In this document: in pieces, positions 1-8,548 of the stretch | Position numbering within the stretch: position 1 is the stretch's first letter | Layout of the letters: each line of letters opens with the position of its first letter | NCBI RefSeq assembly: GCF_030296695.1 | Contig: NZ_AP027737.1 | Coordinates: forward strand, 1,116,001-1,180,000 | DNA: 64,000 nt | From: Agromyces mangrovi | GTDB taxonomy: Bacteria; Actinomycetota; Actinomycetes; Actinomycetales; Microbacteriaceae | Direction: 5' to 3' | Made by a program: the position numbers and the translations under genes | Notes under the pieces: generated by a model | What the model was told of the DNA's origin: nothing | Database searches by the model: none | The model's input: the letters and a program-made list of their open reading frames with translations, nothing else

Positions 1-854
1 ACCGGCAGATCGGCATCCACCCGCGGGCGCTGCTCGACGTCGACGACCAGGCGCCGGAGGTCGCGAAGGAGATCCGCCACCGCATCGCCCCCTACTCCGG
101 CGCACGCGACTTCTTCGTCAAGCGCGTCGCCGAAGGTGTCTCGACGCTCGCGGCCGCCTTCACCCCGAACCCGGTGATCGTGCGCATGTCGGACTTCAAG
201 TCGAACGAGTACGCCAACCTGCTCGGCGGCGAGCGCTACGAGCCCGACGAGGAGAACCCGATGATCGGCTTCCGCGGCGCCTCGCGCTACGTCGCGCCGT
301 CGTTCCGCGAGTGCTTCGACCTCGAGTGCGAGGCCCTGAAGTTCGCCCGCGACGAGATGGGGCTCACGAACATCAAGCTGATGATCCCGTTCGTGCGCAC
401 CATCGCCGAGGCCGAGGGGGTCATCGCGGCCCTCGCCGAGAACGGGCTCGTCCGCGGCGAGAACGGCCTCCAGGTCGTGATGATGTGCGAGGTGCCGAGC
501 AACGCGGTGCTCGCCCACGAGTTCCTCAACCACTTCGACGGCTTCTCGATCGGATCGAACGACCTCACCCAGCTCACCCTCGGCGTCGACCGCGACTCGG
601 CCGAGATGGCCCGCGTCTTCGACGAGCGCGACCCCGCGGTGCTGAAGCTGCTCAGCATGGCGATCGAGGCGTGCGTCTCGCGCGGCAAGTACGTCGGCAT
701 CTGCGGCCAGGGCCCGAGCGACCACCCCGATTTCGCCGAGTGGCTCATGGCCCAGGGCATCTCGTCGATCTCGCTCAACCCCGACACGGTCGTCGACACC
801 TGGCAGCGGCTCGGCCGGCTCGAGGCGGCGAAGCGCGAGCTGTCCATGGTGTGA
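1..854 (+). CDS. ppsA: Phosphoenolpyruvate synthase, C-terminal part (5' end outside window)
   Basis: Makes phosphoenolpyruvate from pyruvate and ATP (AMP and phosphate released), a cytoplasmic gluconeogenic step. The frame is open from base 3 and gives 283 residues, about the last third of a family usually near 790 aa, so this is the PEP/pyruvate-binding TIM-barrel domain. It begins with [10 protein letters not shown]; then come [18 protein letters not shown] and MIPFVRT, the GSNDLTQL stretch, and the [10 protein letters not shown] loop carrying the catalytic cysteine. All are hallmarks of PpsA rather than of pyruvate phosphate dikinase. It ends with TGA at 852-854, followed directly by a strong hairpin. 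Only the N-terminal swivelling and nucleotide-binding domains are missing, cut by the window edge. Confidence 0.96.
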   Translation, partial: RQIGIHPRALLDVDDQAPEVAKEIRHRIAPYSGARDFFVKRVAEGVSTLAAAFTPNPVIVRMSDFKSNEYANLLGGERYEPDEENPMIGFRGASRYVAPSFRECFDLECEALKFARDEMGLTNIKLMIPFVRTIAEAEGVIAALAENGLVRGENGLQVVMMCEVPSNAVLAHEFLNHFDGFSIGSNDLTQLTLGVDRDSAEMARVFDERDPAVLKLLSMAIEACVSRGKYVGICGQGPSDHPDFAEWLMAQGISSISLNPDTVVDTWQRLGRLEAAKRELSMV

Positions 855-859
855 GGGGC

Positions 860-901
860 GGGCGGATGCCGCTGAGCCGCGTCGCTCAGGGGCATCCGCC
901 C
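860..901 (+). terminator. Hairpin terminator after ppsA, built from an inverted GGATGCC pair
   Basis: GGGCGGATGCC (860-870) pairs perfectly with GGCATCCGCCC (891-901). After one G/G mismatch, CTGAG (872-876) pairs with CTCAG (885-889), leaving an 8-base loop. There is no T tract, as is usual for high-GC actinobacterial terminators. It sits 6 bases past the ppsA stop. The arms belong to the GGATGCC/GGCATCC repeat family seen throughout the window. Confidence 0.7.
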
Positions 902-1002
902 GTTCGCACCGCCCCTTCCTCCACAGCCGGGTGCCCGCCCCGTGCTGGGCGTCGGGTCGACCGCGCAGCTCCGCCCGGCGCCGCACCCGCGACGCTGGTC
1001 GC

Positions 1003-2304
1003 ATGCCCGCATCCGACACCCTCCCCCGCCCCCGCATCACCGTGCGCGTCGAGCTGCTCGACGCCGACGAACCGACCTGGCGCGAGATCGCCGTCGACGC
1101 CTCGCGCGGCCTCGCGACCCTCGCCGACGCGATACTGCTCGCCTTCGGCTGGACCGGCACGGGCAGCTGGCGCTTCGGCACGCGGCACACCCCATGGTGG
1201 GGTCGCGAGGCAGATGCCTGGGGCCGGCGCATGCTCACCCCCGCGCGCCCGCACCACCCCGAGGCCGTCGACGACTACGGCGGGTACGGCGAGGGCTGCC
1301 AGTGCTCGAGCTGCCGGTACGGCACTGCCTACGACCCCGACCCGGGGCCCGCGCGCGTCGAGCCGGAGTGGACCATCGACCACGTGATCGATCGCTTCGG
1401 CGGCACGCTCGAGTTCGAGTACCGGTCGCGCGACGCGCGGCTCGCATCGACGGCCGACGCCCGGCACCACCGCATCACCGCCGGCGTACGCGATGGGGCG
1501 ACGACGGATGCCTCGGAGCCGGCGGCCGTCCTCGTCGACGGCGCGGGCACGGTGCCGCGCAGCGGGTCCGAGGCGGAGTTCGGCGAACTCGGCGACCCGA
1601 CGCGACGCGCCGCGCTGCAGCACGAGTTCGCGGTGCGGTTCGGGCCGGATCCGCGGCATGCGCGACCGGCCTCCGCGCCGGGCTGGGAGCCGCTCGACCA
1701 GGCGATCCACGGCGCGAGCGCGGCCGCGCGACGCGCGCTGCGCATGGACCTCGTCGAGCTCGGCGCGCTCGACCCGCCCGTGCTCGACGTCGAGGAGGTC
1801 GAGCGCGGCACCGCGCAGATCCGGGCGTTCCTCCGCGCCGCCGAAGGGCCCGACGGCATCGATGCCGAGGCCGCGGGCGAACTCGGCGACGACCTCAAGG
1901 CCATGCACCTCGTGCGGACGCAGCGCGGCCGACTGCTCACCCTCGTCGCGGCGCGCGATCGGTTCGTGGCCGACCCGGTGGCGCTCTGGTACGAGGTCGC
2001 GCAGCAGTTGATGGGCAGCGCGGCCTATCGGGGCGGCGCCGCCATCGACGTGGCGGAGCGCGCGGTCGACCTCGCGTGCGGCGACCACCCGGTGCGCCGG
2101 TTCGCGTTCGATCAGGCGCGGGCCTCGGGCCGCATGGGCTACGCGTCGAGCGAGTTCGGGCGCACCCGGGTCGATCGCATGCTCGCGCGCCTCGGCCTGG
2201 TCGACGCCGACGGCGGGCCGGACCATCCGAACGCGCGCGCGTTCGGGTTCGCGATGCTGCGCGGCGGGGTCGGTTCGTATATACCGGCAGCCATTGCACG
2301 GTAG
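1003..2304 (+). CDS. pRiA4b ORF-3-like domain protein
   Basis: Predicted 433-aa cytoplasmic protein. Residues about 8-150 resemble the plasmid pRiA4b ORF-3 fold: a VRVELLDADEPTWREI strand-turn, then LADAILLAFGWTGTGSWRF, then a Cys-rich GCQCSSC turn near residue 99 that could bind metal. The rest (about 190-433) is helical and I do not recognise it. No biochemical role is established for the family. I chose ATG 1003 because GACGCT (991-996) lies six bases before it, the spacing of a leaderless -10 element; an upstream in-frame ATG at 931 would add 24 low-quality residues. The gene ends 9 bases before vapB, so it may lie immediately upstream of a toxin-antitoxin unit by chance. Confidence 0.7.
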   Translation: MPASDTLPRPRITVRVELLDADEPTWREIAVDASRGLATLADAILLAFGWTGTGSWRFGTRHTPWWGREADAWGRRMLTPARPHHPEAVDDYGGYGEGCQCSSCRYGTAYDPDPGPARVEPEWTIDHVIDRFGGTLEFEYRSRDARLASTADARHHRITAGVRDGATTDASEPAAVLVDGAGTVPRSGSEAEFGELGDPTRRAALQHEFAVRFGPDPRHARPASAPGWEPLDQAIHGASAAARRALRMDLVELGALDPPVLDVEEVERGTAQIRAFLRAAEGPDGIDAEAAGELGDDLKAMHLVRTQRGRLLTLVAARDRFVADPVALWYEVAQQLMGSAAYRGGAAIDVAERAVDLACGDHPVRRFAFDQARASGRMGYASSEFGRTRVDRMLARLGLVDADGGPDHPNARAFGFAMLRGGVGSYIPAAIAR

Positions 2305-2307
2305 AAT
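2302..2307 (+). promoter_or_regulatory. Leaderless -10 element (TAGAAT) for vapBC
   Basis: TAGAAT followed by exactly six bases and then the vapB ATG at 2314 predicts a transcript starting at the start codon. It lies in a locally AT-rich stretch (about 2276-2313, including TATATA) at the end of the previous gene, where VapBC autoregulation would be expected to act. Confidence 0.55.
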
Positions 2308-2313
2308 GGTGGA

Positions 2314-2576
2314 ATGGCGTTGAGCATCAAGAGTTCCGAGGCGGAGCAGCTCGCGCGCCGGCTCGCGGCCGCGACCGGCGAGAGCATCACCGGGGCGATC
2401 ACGACCGCGCTGCGCGAGCGACTCGAACGTGCTGAGGCGACCGACGAGTCCCGCAGCGCGGAACGGGCCGAGCGCCTCGCCGCCATCGGGGCGGATGCCG
2501 CCGGCCGGTGGCGCGACGACCTGCGCGCCGCCGACCACGGCGACCTGCTCTACGACGACCGCGGACTCCCCGGTGA
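2314..2576 (+). CDS. vapB: VapB-type antitoxin (Rv0623-like family), 3' end out of frame
   Basis: Antitoxin that binds and neutralises the downstream VapC and represses the operon. The N-terminus MALSIKSSEAEQLARRLAA and the TGESITGAITTALRERLER segment are typical of the Rv0623-like VapB family (usually 80-90 aa). Family members end in GLPR or GLPA with the stop overlapping vapC. Here the frame reads GLP and then misses its stop: 2566-2576 has four Cs where five would give CCC CGG TGA. As written, the frame runs on to 2991 through vapC in the wrong frame, adding about 139 residues without family resemblance. I give the end at the TGA that one extra base would restore (87 aa). Sequence error or true mutation cannot be told apart here. 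Confidence 0.75.
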
Positions 2577-2977
2577 TCGTCGACACCTCGGCGATCATCG
2601 CGATCCTCCGGGACGAGCCCGCCGCCCCGGCCTGCGTCGCCGCACTCGCGTCATCGACAAGTACCTCGATGTCGGCCGGCACGTTCATCGAGGCATCCGT
2701 CGTGATCGACTCGAACCGCGACCCGGTGCTGAGTGCGCGCTTCGACGAGCTCGTCGCCGAAGCCGGAATCGAGGTCGTGCCAATCGATGCCGAGCTCGCA
2801 CGCATCGCACGAGCGGCGTACCGCGACTACGGGAAGGGCAGCGGGCACCCCGCCCGTCTCAACCTGGGGGACTGCTTCGCCTACGCCCTCGCGCGCTCGA
2901 CCGGGGAGCCGCTTCTCTGCATCGGCGACGACTTCCGACAGACCGACCTGCGATTGGCGGTCGACCCAACGGCCTGA
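2573..2977 (+). CDS. vapC: VapC-type PIN-domain ribonuclease toxin
   Basis: PIN-domain endoribonuclease toxin of 134 aa; VapC toxins cleave tRNA or rRNA and are held inactive by VapB. Starting from GTG 2573 the protein opens VIVDTSAIIAILRDEP, the usual first metal-binding aspartate. A glutamate in TFIEASVVI, the aspartate of LNLGDCFAYALA and the aspartates of IGDDFRQTD complete the acidic cluster. GTG overlaps the antitoxin's expected stop, the normal translational coupling for this family. An ATG far upstream (2429) in this frame was rejected because its translation is a shadow of vapB. The stop is 3 bases from the stop of the convergent gene, with no hairpin between them. Confidence 0.88.
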   Translation: MIVDTSAIIAILRDEPAAPACVAALASSTSTSMSAGTFIEASVVIDSNRDPVLSARFDELVAEAGIEVVPIDAELARIARAAYRDYGKGSGHPARLNLGDCFAYALARSTGEPLLCIGDDFRQTDLRLAVDPTA

Positions 2978-2980
2978 CGG

Positions 2981-4876
2981 CTACTTGGTGAGGCAGACCG
3001 CGGGGAGGTCGAACCAGCGGAGGTGCTCGAAGTCGGCGGAGAGCGTCGCCGGTGAGGCGTCCGCCCGATCGGCGTCGGCGGGCGGGTGCGGCAACTCAGC
3101 GGCATCCGTCACCTGCACCTCTTCGAACGGATGCGTCGTCGCAGCGGCATCCGTCATCTCGGCCGCCCCCGGGGCGGCCACCCCGCCGCCCGCGGCCGCG
3201 AAGCGCTGCCGCGCCTCGGCGAGGTACCCGGCGAGCGCCGACTCCGGCGCGCGGTCGTCGTGGTGCGGGTACGCCATGCGGCCGTCGGCGTCGTACGACA
3301 CCTCGCGCAGGCGCAGCGGCGGCTCGGCGGGTCCGCGCCGGTGGCGCCAGAGGCCGGTGTCGGGGTCGAAGGCGTAGTCGGGGAGCATCCGCCAGCCGTC
3401 TCTGGCGACGAGCCGCACGGCCTCGACGAGGTAGTCGAACACGGCCTCGGAGATGAAGTAGTTGAAGTTGATGCGCACCCAGCCGGGCTTGATGCCCTCG
3501 CAGCCGCGGGCGATCTCGCGCTCGAACTCGTGCGAGCGCTCGATGTCGATGCCGAGCAGCTCGTGGCCGTACGGGCCGGCGCACGAGCAGCCGCCACGCG
3601 ACTGGATGCCGAACAGGTCGTTCAGCAGCGCGACGACGAAGTTGTGGTGCAGGTAGCGGCCGCTCGGGGCGCGCACCACGAACGAGACGATCGACAGGCG
3701 CTCGGCGTCGAGGTTGCCGAGCACCTCGATCGCGGGCTCGTCGTGCCAGGCGGCGATCGCGCGGCGCAGGAAGTCGTCCTCGAGGGCGCGGATCGCAGGC
3801 ACGCCGACCGCGTCCTTCAGCCCGAACACGAGCCCGGCGCGGATCGACTCGACGATCGCCGGCGTGCCGCCCTCCTCGCGGTGGGCGACGTCGGCGAGGT
3901 ACTCGTGCTCGGTCGGGTTGACGAACGCGACCGTGCCGCCGCCCGGCACGTCGGGCACCCGGTTGGTCGCGAGCTCGCGACGCACGACCAGCACGCCCGG
4001 CGTCGACGGCCCGCCGATGAACTTGTGCGGGCTGAGGAAGATCGCGTCCTTGTAGGCGCCTTCCGAGAGGGCCCGCGCGGGCGGGCCGTGGTACATCTCG
4101 ACGTCGATGTACGGGGCCGCGGCGGCGAAGTCCCAGAACGACAGGGCGCCGTGCCGGTGCAGCAGCGTCGAGATGCCGGCCGTGTCGCTCACGATGCCGG
4201 TCACGTTGCTCGCCGCGGAGAACGATCCGATCTTGAGCGGGCGGCCTTCGTAGCGGCGCAGTTCGGCCTCGAGGGCTTCCTGGTCGATGTGGCCGTCGGC
4301 ATCCTGCGGGATGGTCACGACGTCGGCGATCGACTCGCGCCACGGCAGCTCGTTCGAGTGGTGCTCGAACGGGCCGATGAACACGACCGGGCGGTCGGCG
4401 GCCGGGATGGCGTCGGTGAGGTGGTAGCGGTCGTCGAGGGCGGATGCCACGCGCAGGCCGAGCATCCCCACCAGCTTGTCGATCGCGCCGGTCGACCCGG
4501 CGCCGGTGAAGATCACGACCGTGTCGTCGTCGCCGCCCACGGCGTCGTGGATCGTCGCGCGCGCGTCCTCGCGCAACCGAGTCGTCTGCAGGCCCGTGCC
4601 GCTCGACTCGGTGTGCGTGTTCGCGTAGCGCGGCAGCACCTCGTCGCGCACGAAGTCCTCGATGAACGTGAGCGCCCGACCCGACGCCGTGTAGTCAGCG
4701 TACGTCACACGCCGCGGCCCGTACGGCCCGGGCACGACCTGGTCGTCGCCGATGACCGACTCGCGGATGCGGCGCACCAGCGCCGACCGCCGGATCGCAT
4801 CGATGTGCGCCCGGTCGTCGTGGCTGGGGTGCGCGGTGCCCGCCTCGGCGGTTGCATCCGCTCGGTGGAGGTCCAC
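2981..4876 (-). CDS. PLP-dependent aminotransferase class V / cysteine desulfurase-like enzyme
   Basis: Fold-type I PLP enzyme of about 631 aa, cytoplasmic. The PLP lysine is in SPHKFIGGP, preceded by the SFWDFAAAAPY cofactor-binding strand. RGGCSCAGPYGHELLG resembles the active-site cysteine loop of SufS/NifS enzymes, so a sulfur- or selenium-abstracting reaction is possible, but the substrate is unknown. The C-terminal 100 residues are an extension with low-complexity Ala/Thr-rich sequence. Similar large class V proteins in actinobacteria are annotated only as aminotransferases. I prefer GTG 4876 (VDLHRADATAEAG); the ATG at 4930 lies in a GGATGCC repeat and its extra residues look non-coding. 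The gene is divergent from the 4972 fusion gene. Confidence 0.8.
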   Translation of the reverse strand: MDLHRADATAEAGTAHPSHDDRAHIDAIRRSALVRRIRESVIGDDQVVPGPYGPRRVTYADYTASGRALTFIEDFVRDEVLPRYANTHTESSGTGLQTTRLREDARATIHDAVGGDDDTVVIFTGAGSTGAIDKLVGMLGLRVASALDDRYHLTDAIPAADRPVVFIGPFEHHSNELPWRESIADVVTIPQDADGHIDQEALEAELRRYEGRPLKIGSFSAASNVTGIVSDTAGISTLLHRHGALSFWDFAAAAPYIDVEMYHGPPARALSEGAYKDAIFLSPHKFIGGPSTPGVLVVRRELATNRVPDVPGGGTVAFVNPTEHEYLADVAHREEGGTPAIVESIRAGLVFGLKDAVGVPAIRALEDDFLRRAIAAWHDEPAIEVLGNLDAERLSIVSFVVRAPSGRYLHHNFVVALLNDLFGIQSRGGCSCAGPYGHELLGIDIERSHEFEREIARGCEGIKPGWVRINFNYFISEAVFDYLVEAVRLVARDGWRMLPDYAFDPDTGLWRHRRGPAEPPLRLREVSYDADGRMAYPHHDDRAPESALAGYLAEARQRFAAAGGGVAAPGAAEMTDAAATTHPFEEVQVTDAAELPHPPADADRADASPATLSADFEHLRWFDLPAVCLTK

Positions 4877-4935
4877 ACGCCCGAGGGTACCGCCGCCCGC
4901 CGTCGGCGGCCAGAGCGAGCGGATGCCCACTACTG

Positions 4936-4965
4936 GTACATCAATCTGTACAGATTCTCTATTCT
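4936..4965 (+). promoter_or_regulatory. AT-rich promoter/operator of the Phd-nucleotidyltransferase gene
   Basis: GTACA (4936-4940) and TGTACA (4947-4952) are related half-sites flanking AT-rich DNA. TATTCT (4960-4965) is a good -10 with six bases (4966-4971) before ATG 4972, predicting a leaderless transcript. A Phd-type N-terminal domain could bind these half-sites for autoregulation; that is inference. Confidence 0.45.
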
Positions 4966-4971
4966 CGTGCC

Positions 4972-5466
4972 ATGGCTACGACTGACTCACGCGCACTCGA
5001 GGTGATGCCGGTCGCGGAGACACGCGCGAACTTGTCCGCCGTGCTTCGCGACTTCCGCGCGAACGGAGCCGATGCCGAACCGGTCGTCATCGGCTCCCAC
5101 CGAAAGCCCGAGGCGGTGCTCATCCCCTATCGGCGGTACGTCGCGACCGCACGTACGGAGACCTCGGACACCCTGGTGGACGTACGCACACTCCTGCATC
5201 GTCGACGTTCGCTCATCGAGCGGCTCGCCCAGACCAACCGCATCAGCTCCGTCGAACTGTTCGGATCCGTCGCCCGCGGCGAGGACGGCCCCGAGAGCGA
5301 CATCGACCTGCTGGTCGTTCCAGACGACGGCGCTTCCCTGTTCGACCTTGCACGATTCGAGTCCGACATGGAGGAGCTCTTCGGCCGCAAGGTCGATGTC
5401 GTCTCGCGACGAGGCCTGGACCCGGAACGCCACCGCGGAATCCTCAACGACGCACAGCCCCTGTGA
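4972..5466 (+). CDS. Phd/YefM-type antitoxin domain fused to MNT-type nucleotidyltransferase
   Basis: A 164-aa two-domain protein. Residues 1-60 (MPVAETRANLSAVLRDFR, then VVIGSHRKPEAVLIPYRRY) match the Phd/YefM DNA-binding antitoxin fold. Residues about 78-164 are a minimal nucleotidyltransferase with the active-site pattern GSVARGEDGPESDIDLLV (G-S, then D-x-D) and a third acidic residue in KVDVVSRRG. MNT proteins act as antitoxins by AMPylating HEPN RNases, but no HEPN gene is adjacent, so its target is unknown. Start ATG 4972 fits the leaderless promoter; no Shine-Dalgarno sequence is present. It is monocistronic and ends at a bidirectional terminator. Confidence 0.8.
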   Translation: MATTDSRALEVMPVAETRANLSAVLRDFRANGADAEPVVIGSHRKPEAVLIPYRRYVATARTETSDTLVDVRTLLHRRRSLIERLAQTNRISSVELFGSVARGEDGPESDIDLLVVPDDGASLFDLARFESDMEELFGRKVDVVSRRGLDPERHRGILNDAQPL

Positions 5467-5473
5467 CACACGA

Positions 5474-5509
5474 GCGCCGGCCCCGCGACACGCGTCGCGG
5501 AGCCGGCGC
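5474..5509. terminator. Bidirectional hairpin terminator
   Basis: GCGCCGGC (5474-5481) pairs with GCCGGCGC (5502-5509) and CCGCGAC (5483-5489) with GTCGCGG (5494-5500), with one unpaired base on each side and a 4-base loop. It lies between the convergent stops at 5466 and 5529. Confidence 0.8.
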
Positions 5510-5528
5510 CCAGAGCAGCGAGCGGGCG

Positions 5529-7406
5529 TCAGCCCCCGATCGTGAACACGTCGATCACCTTCGGCGCCTCGCCCGCGGTCACGTTCGCCGAGTAGCTCGT
5601 CACCTCACCGGTCGCGGTGTCGAACACCGTGAACACGGCCAGGTCGTTCGACTGCACGAACGGCTGCGGGGTGCCGTCGGCCGCGAGGTACGGGTCGACG
5701 GTCGGCACGATCGGGTCGAGGCCACCGGGGTTGCCCTGCGCCCAGTAGTTCGACGCGTCCCACGGCGCCGGCGGCACCGGACGCGACCGACCCGAGAGCG
5801 GGTGGTAGGCGCCGTAGCTGTTGCCGGTGTTCGAGGTCTCGATCCAGTTCGTCGTGTCGTTGTCGCTGACGAAGCGGTTCCAGAGGTGCGAGTGACCGTT
5901 CTGCACGAGGTCGACGCCGGCATCCTCGAGCAGGGGCTGCAGGTCGTAGAGCAGTTCGTTCTCGGTCGCCGGGTACTCGTAGCGCACGCCGACGACGTCG
6001 CCCGAGGCATCCGTCTCCTCGATCCGCTGCGGATCGGCGAACTGCGGCATGACGTTGTCACCGAGCCCCTGCGGGCCCTCGTGCAGGATCACCACGCGGT
6101 ACTTCGCGTCCTGGAACGCATCGCTCGCGAGCTCGTCGGCCAGCCACGCGTACTGGTCGCTCGACGCGTCGATCGCCTCGAAGATGTGCTCGCCGTAGCC
6201 CTGCGCGAACGGGTCGTCGAGGTTCTGCGCGCCCTCCTGGTAGCGGGAGTTCGCGGTGCGCACGGCCGGGTCGGCCTGCGCCGTCGTGCCGCGCCAGATG
6301 CGGGTCGAGTACAGCGAGACGAGGCGCACGTCGCCGAACGTCGTGGCGTAGTAGGTCTCGCCGCCGGACGCGCTCTCGGGCAGGGTGAAGATCTCCTCGT
6401 AGGTGCGGGTCGAGAAGGAGTTGTCCTCGATCCACGCGGCCTTCACCTCGGGGTCGCCGGTCGGGTTGACCTCGTCGGCCACCTCGGCGTACGCGGCCTC
6501 GGCGACCGCGACGGGCACCGGATTGTTGAATGACGCATTGAGGCTCGTGGCGCCGTCGCGGCGACCCTGCACCTCGTGGTTGCCGATCGCGGGGAACAGC
6601 GGCGCGTTCTGGATGATCGCCGCACCGCCGTACTCGACGCCACCGGTCGACACGCGCCCACCCGTGCCCTGCAGCACCGGGAAGAACGCGCTGCCGCGGG
6701 TGTCGTCGAACCACTCCGACGCCCGGTCGGGAATGTTCACCAGGTCGCCGGCGACGAACACGCCGTCGATGTCGCCGATCGTCTCGGCGGCGAGCTGCAG
6801 GTTCGCGGGGGTGTTGACCATGGCCTGGTGGTCGCTGGTCAGCAGGATCTTCGTGCCCTGCCCCTCGGCGGGCGCCGGCTGCAGGGTGAAGGCAGCGGAT
6901 GCCACGAGCTGCTGCCCGTGCAGACTCACGACGCGGTACGGCACCTCGTCGCCCGGCTCGAGCCCTTCGACGACGGCCTCGTGCCGCCAGATCGCGCGGT
7001 CGACGATGCCGTCCTCGGGCAGCGGCTTCACCTCGTCGGGGATGCGCGACCCCGAGTCCTCGGCCGTGCGGCTGAGCTGCATGGTCGTCGCGCGCACCGA
7101 GCGAACGTCGGCGCCCTTCTTCGCGTGCACGGCCTTGGCGAGCGCCTTGCCCTCGAGGTCGGCGACGCCGTCGCCCAGCAGCACGGCGTGCTGCGACCCG
7201 GCGAACTCGGTGAACCAGACCACGGTCACGCCGGTCTCGGTGGGCGCCTGCAGGAACGGGTCCGTGAGCAGCTCGGTCGCGGCGGCGGGCGTCGAGCCCG
7301 GCGCGGGTGCCGCGGTCGCGGCGGGCACGGCGACCGCGAAGGTCGCCGCGGTAAGCGCCGCCGCGGCAGCGGCCACGGCGACGTTGGAACGGGTGGTGCG
7401 AGGCAT
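5529..7406 (-). CDS. Secreted purple-acid-phosphatase-like metallophosphoesterase
   Basis: Predicted exported phosphoesterase, 625 aa. Residues 1-35 form a signal peptide (MPRTTRSN, then an Ala/Val-rich core ending ATAAPA). A fibronectin-like N-terminal domain follows (DPFLQAPTETGVTVVWFTE, typical of purple acid phosphatases). The calcineurin-like core shows the dimetal ligands in order: SDHQAM, VAGDLVN, AIGNHEVQG, VILHEGPQG and NGHSHLW. It probably releases phosphate from organic phosphates outside the cell; the exact substrate cannot be read from sequence. ATG 7406 has GGAGA about 10 bases upstream and begins the signal peptide. No transmembrane or wall anchor is seen. Confidence 0.85.
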   Translation of the reverse strand: MPRTTRSNVAVAAAAAALTAATFAVAVPAATAAPAPGSTPAAATELLTDPFLQAPTETGVTVVWFTEFAGSQHAVLLGDGVADLEGKALAKAVHAKKGADVRSVRATTMQLSRTAEDSGSRIPDEVKPLPEDGIVDRAIWRHEAVVEGLEPGDEVPYRVVSLHGQQLVASAAFTLQPAPAEGQGTKILLTSDHQAMVNTPANLQLAAETIGDIDGVFVAGDLVNIPDRASEWFDDTRGSAFFPVLQGTGGRVSTGGVEYGGAAIIQNAPLFPAIGNHEVQGRRDGATSLNASFNNPVPVAVAEAAYAEVADEVNPTGDPEVKAAWIEDNSFSTRTYEEIFTLPESASGGETYYATTFGDVRLVSLYSTRIWRGTTAQADPAVRTANSRYQEGAQNLDDPFAQGYGEHIFEAIDASSDQYAWLADELASDAFQDAKYRVVILHEGPQGLGDNVMPQFADPQRIEETDASGDVVGVRYEYPATENELLYDLQPLLEDAGVDLVQNGHSHLWNRFVSDNDTTNWIETSNTGNSYGAYHPLSGRSRPVPPAPWDASNYWAQGNPGGLDPIVPTVDPYLAADGTPQPFVQSNDLAVFTVFDTATGEVTSYSANVTAGEAPKVIDVFTIGG

Positions 7407-7613
7407 CGTGTGTCTCCAGTCGGTTTCGTAGGCACCTGTCGAAGACACGCTCACGGGCGTCCGTGACGGCCGGGTGTCGCGTTCCGGGCCGCGAGGCGAA
7501 TTCGATGAGTCCGCTGTGAACCGCGCGTCGACACGGCCCGCGCCACCAGTGCGAAACCCGTGCGCTCCGCGGCATCCGCCCCCTAGGCTTTCGGGCACGA
7601 GGAAGGCAGGGCC

Positions 7614-8429
7614 ATGACCAAGCGGATGCCGAAGGCGCTGTACAAGCGCGAGCTCAAGAACCTGCAGGCGCAGCTCGTCGAGATGCAGAAGTGGGTGCAG
7701 CAGTCGGGGGCGCGCGTCGTCGTGATCTTCGAGGGGCGCGATGCGGCCGGCAAGGGGTCCGCGATCAAGCGTGTCTCGGAGTACCTGAACCCGCGGCAGG
7801 CGCGCATCGTCGCCCTGCCCGCGCCGAGCGAGCGCGACAAGACGCGCTGGTACTTCCAGCGGTACGTACCGCACCTGCCGTCGGCCGGCGAGATCGTGCT
7901 GATGGACCGCTCCTGGTACAACCGCGCCGGCGTCGAGCGCGTCATGGGCTACTGCACGAACGAGGAGTACCAGCGGTTCCTGCAGCAGGCCCCGATCTTC
8001 GAGCGGATGCTCGTGGACGACGGCATCATCCTGCTGAAGTACTGGTTCAGCGTCTCCGACGTCGTGCAGGAGGAGCGCTTCCGCTCGCGCCTCGACGACC
8101 CGATGCGGCGGTGGAAGCTGAGCGTCACCGACCTCGCGTCGATCACGAAGTGGGAGGACTACTCGCGCGCGAAGGACCGCATGTTCGTGCACACCGACAT
8201 CGCCGAGGCGCCCTGGTACGAGATCGAGAGCGACGACAAGCGCCGGTCGCGCATCAACGTGATGGCGCACATCCTGCAGAAGGTGCCGTGGGAGCCCGTG
8301 CCGCAGCGGCAGATCGAGATTCCGGAGCGACCGCCGTCGGAGGGCTACGAGCGCCCGCCGCGCCAGTGGACGAACTCGGTGCCCGACTACGCGCGCGAGG
8401 TCGAGCAGCGCGAGGCCGGCAAGATATAG
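7614..8429 (+). CDS. ppk2: Polyphosphate kinase 2 family protein
   Basis: Cytoplasmic PPK2-type kinase (271 aa) that moves phosphate between inorganic polyphosphate and nucleoside di- or monophosphates. The P-loop is EGRDAAGKGSAIKR near residue 43, followed by LPAPSERDKTRWYFQRYVPHLP and the lid MDRSWYNRAGVERVMG, all classic for single-domain PPK2. Length is normal for a one-domain enzyme. The C-terminal tail (RPPSEGYERPPRQWTNSVPDYA) is also family-typical. AGGAAGG lies about 7 bases before ATG 7614; TAGGCT at 7584-7589 is a likely -10. It is divergent from the secreted phosphatase, so both neighbours handle phosphate, perhaps by coincidence. Confidence 0.93.
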   Translation: MTKRMPKALYKRELKNLQAQLVEMQKWVQQSGARVVVIFEGRDAAGKGSAIKRVSEYLNPRQARIVALPAPSERDKTRWYFQRYVPHLPSAGEIVLMDRSWYNRAGVERVMGYCTNEEYQRFLQQAPIFERMLVDDGIILLKYWFSVSDVVQEERFRSRLDDPMRRWKLSVTDLASITKWEDYSRAKDRMFVHTDIAEAPWYEIESDDKRRSRINVMAHILQKVPWEPVPQRQIEIPERPPSEGYERPPRQWTNSVPDYAREVEQREAGKI

Positions 8430-8548
8430 CCGAGCGGATGCCTCGGGGCGGCGTCGCGACAGCCGGGCGAGCCCTGACCCCGGCGCGCCCGAAACGCGAG
8501 AGAATGGAGGGTACCCGCTCAGAGGGGAACCGCGTCGAGGAGGACGTC

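Noticed and set aside
287..2805. Long open frames opposite or out of phase with ppsA and the pRiA4b-like gene
   Set aside because: Arg/Ala/Pro-rich translations typical of high-GC shadow frames; the recognised families lie in the other frames.
2577..2991. Extended 225-aa antitoxin as a genuine protein
   Set aside because: The extra residues are the wrong-frame translation of vapC and have no family character; a one-base break explains it better.
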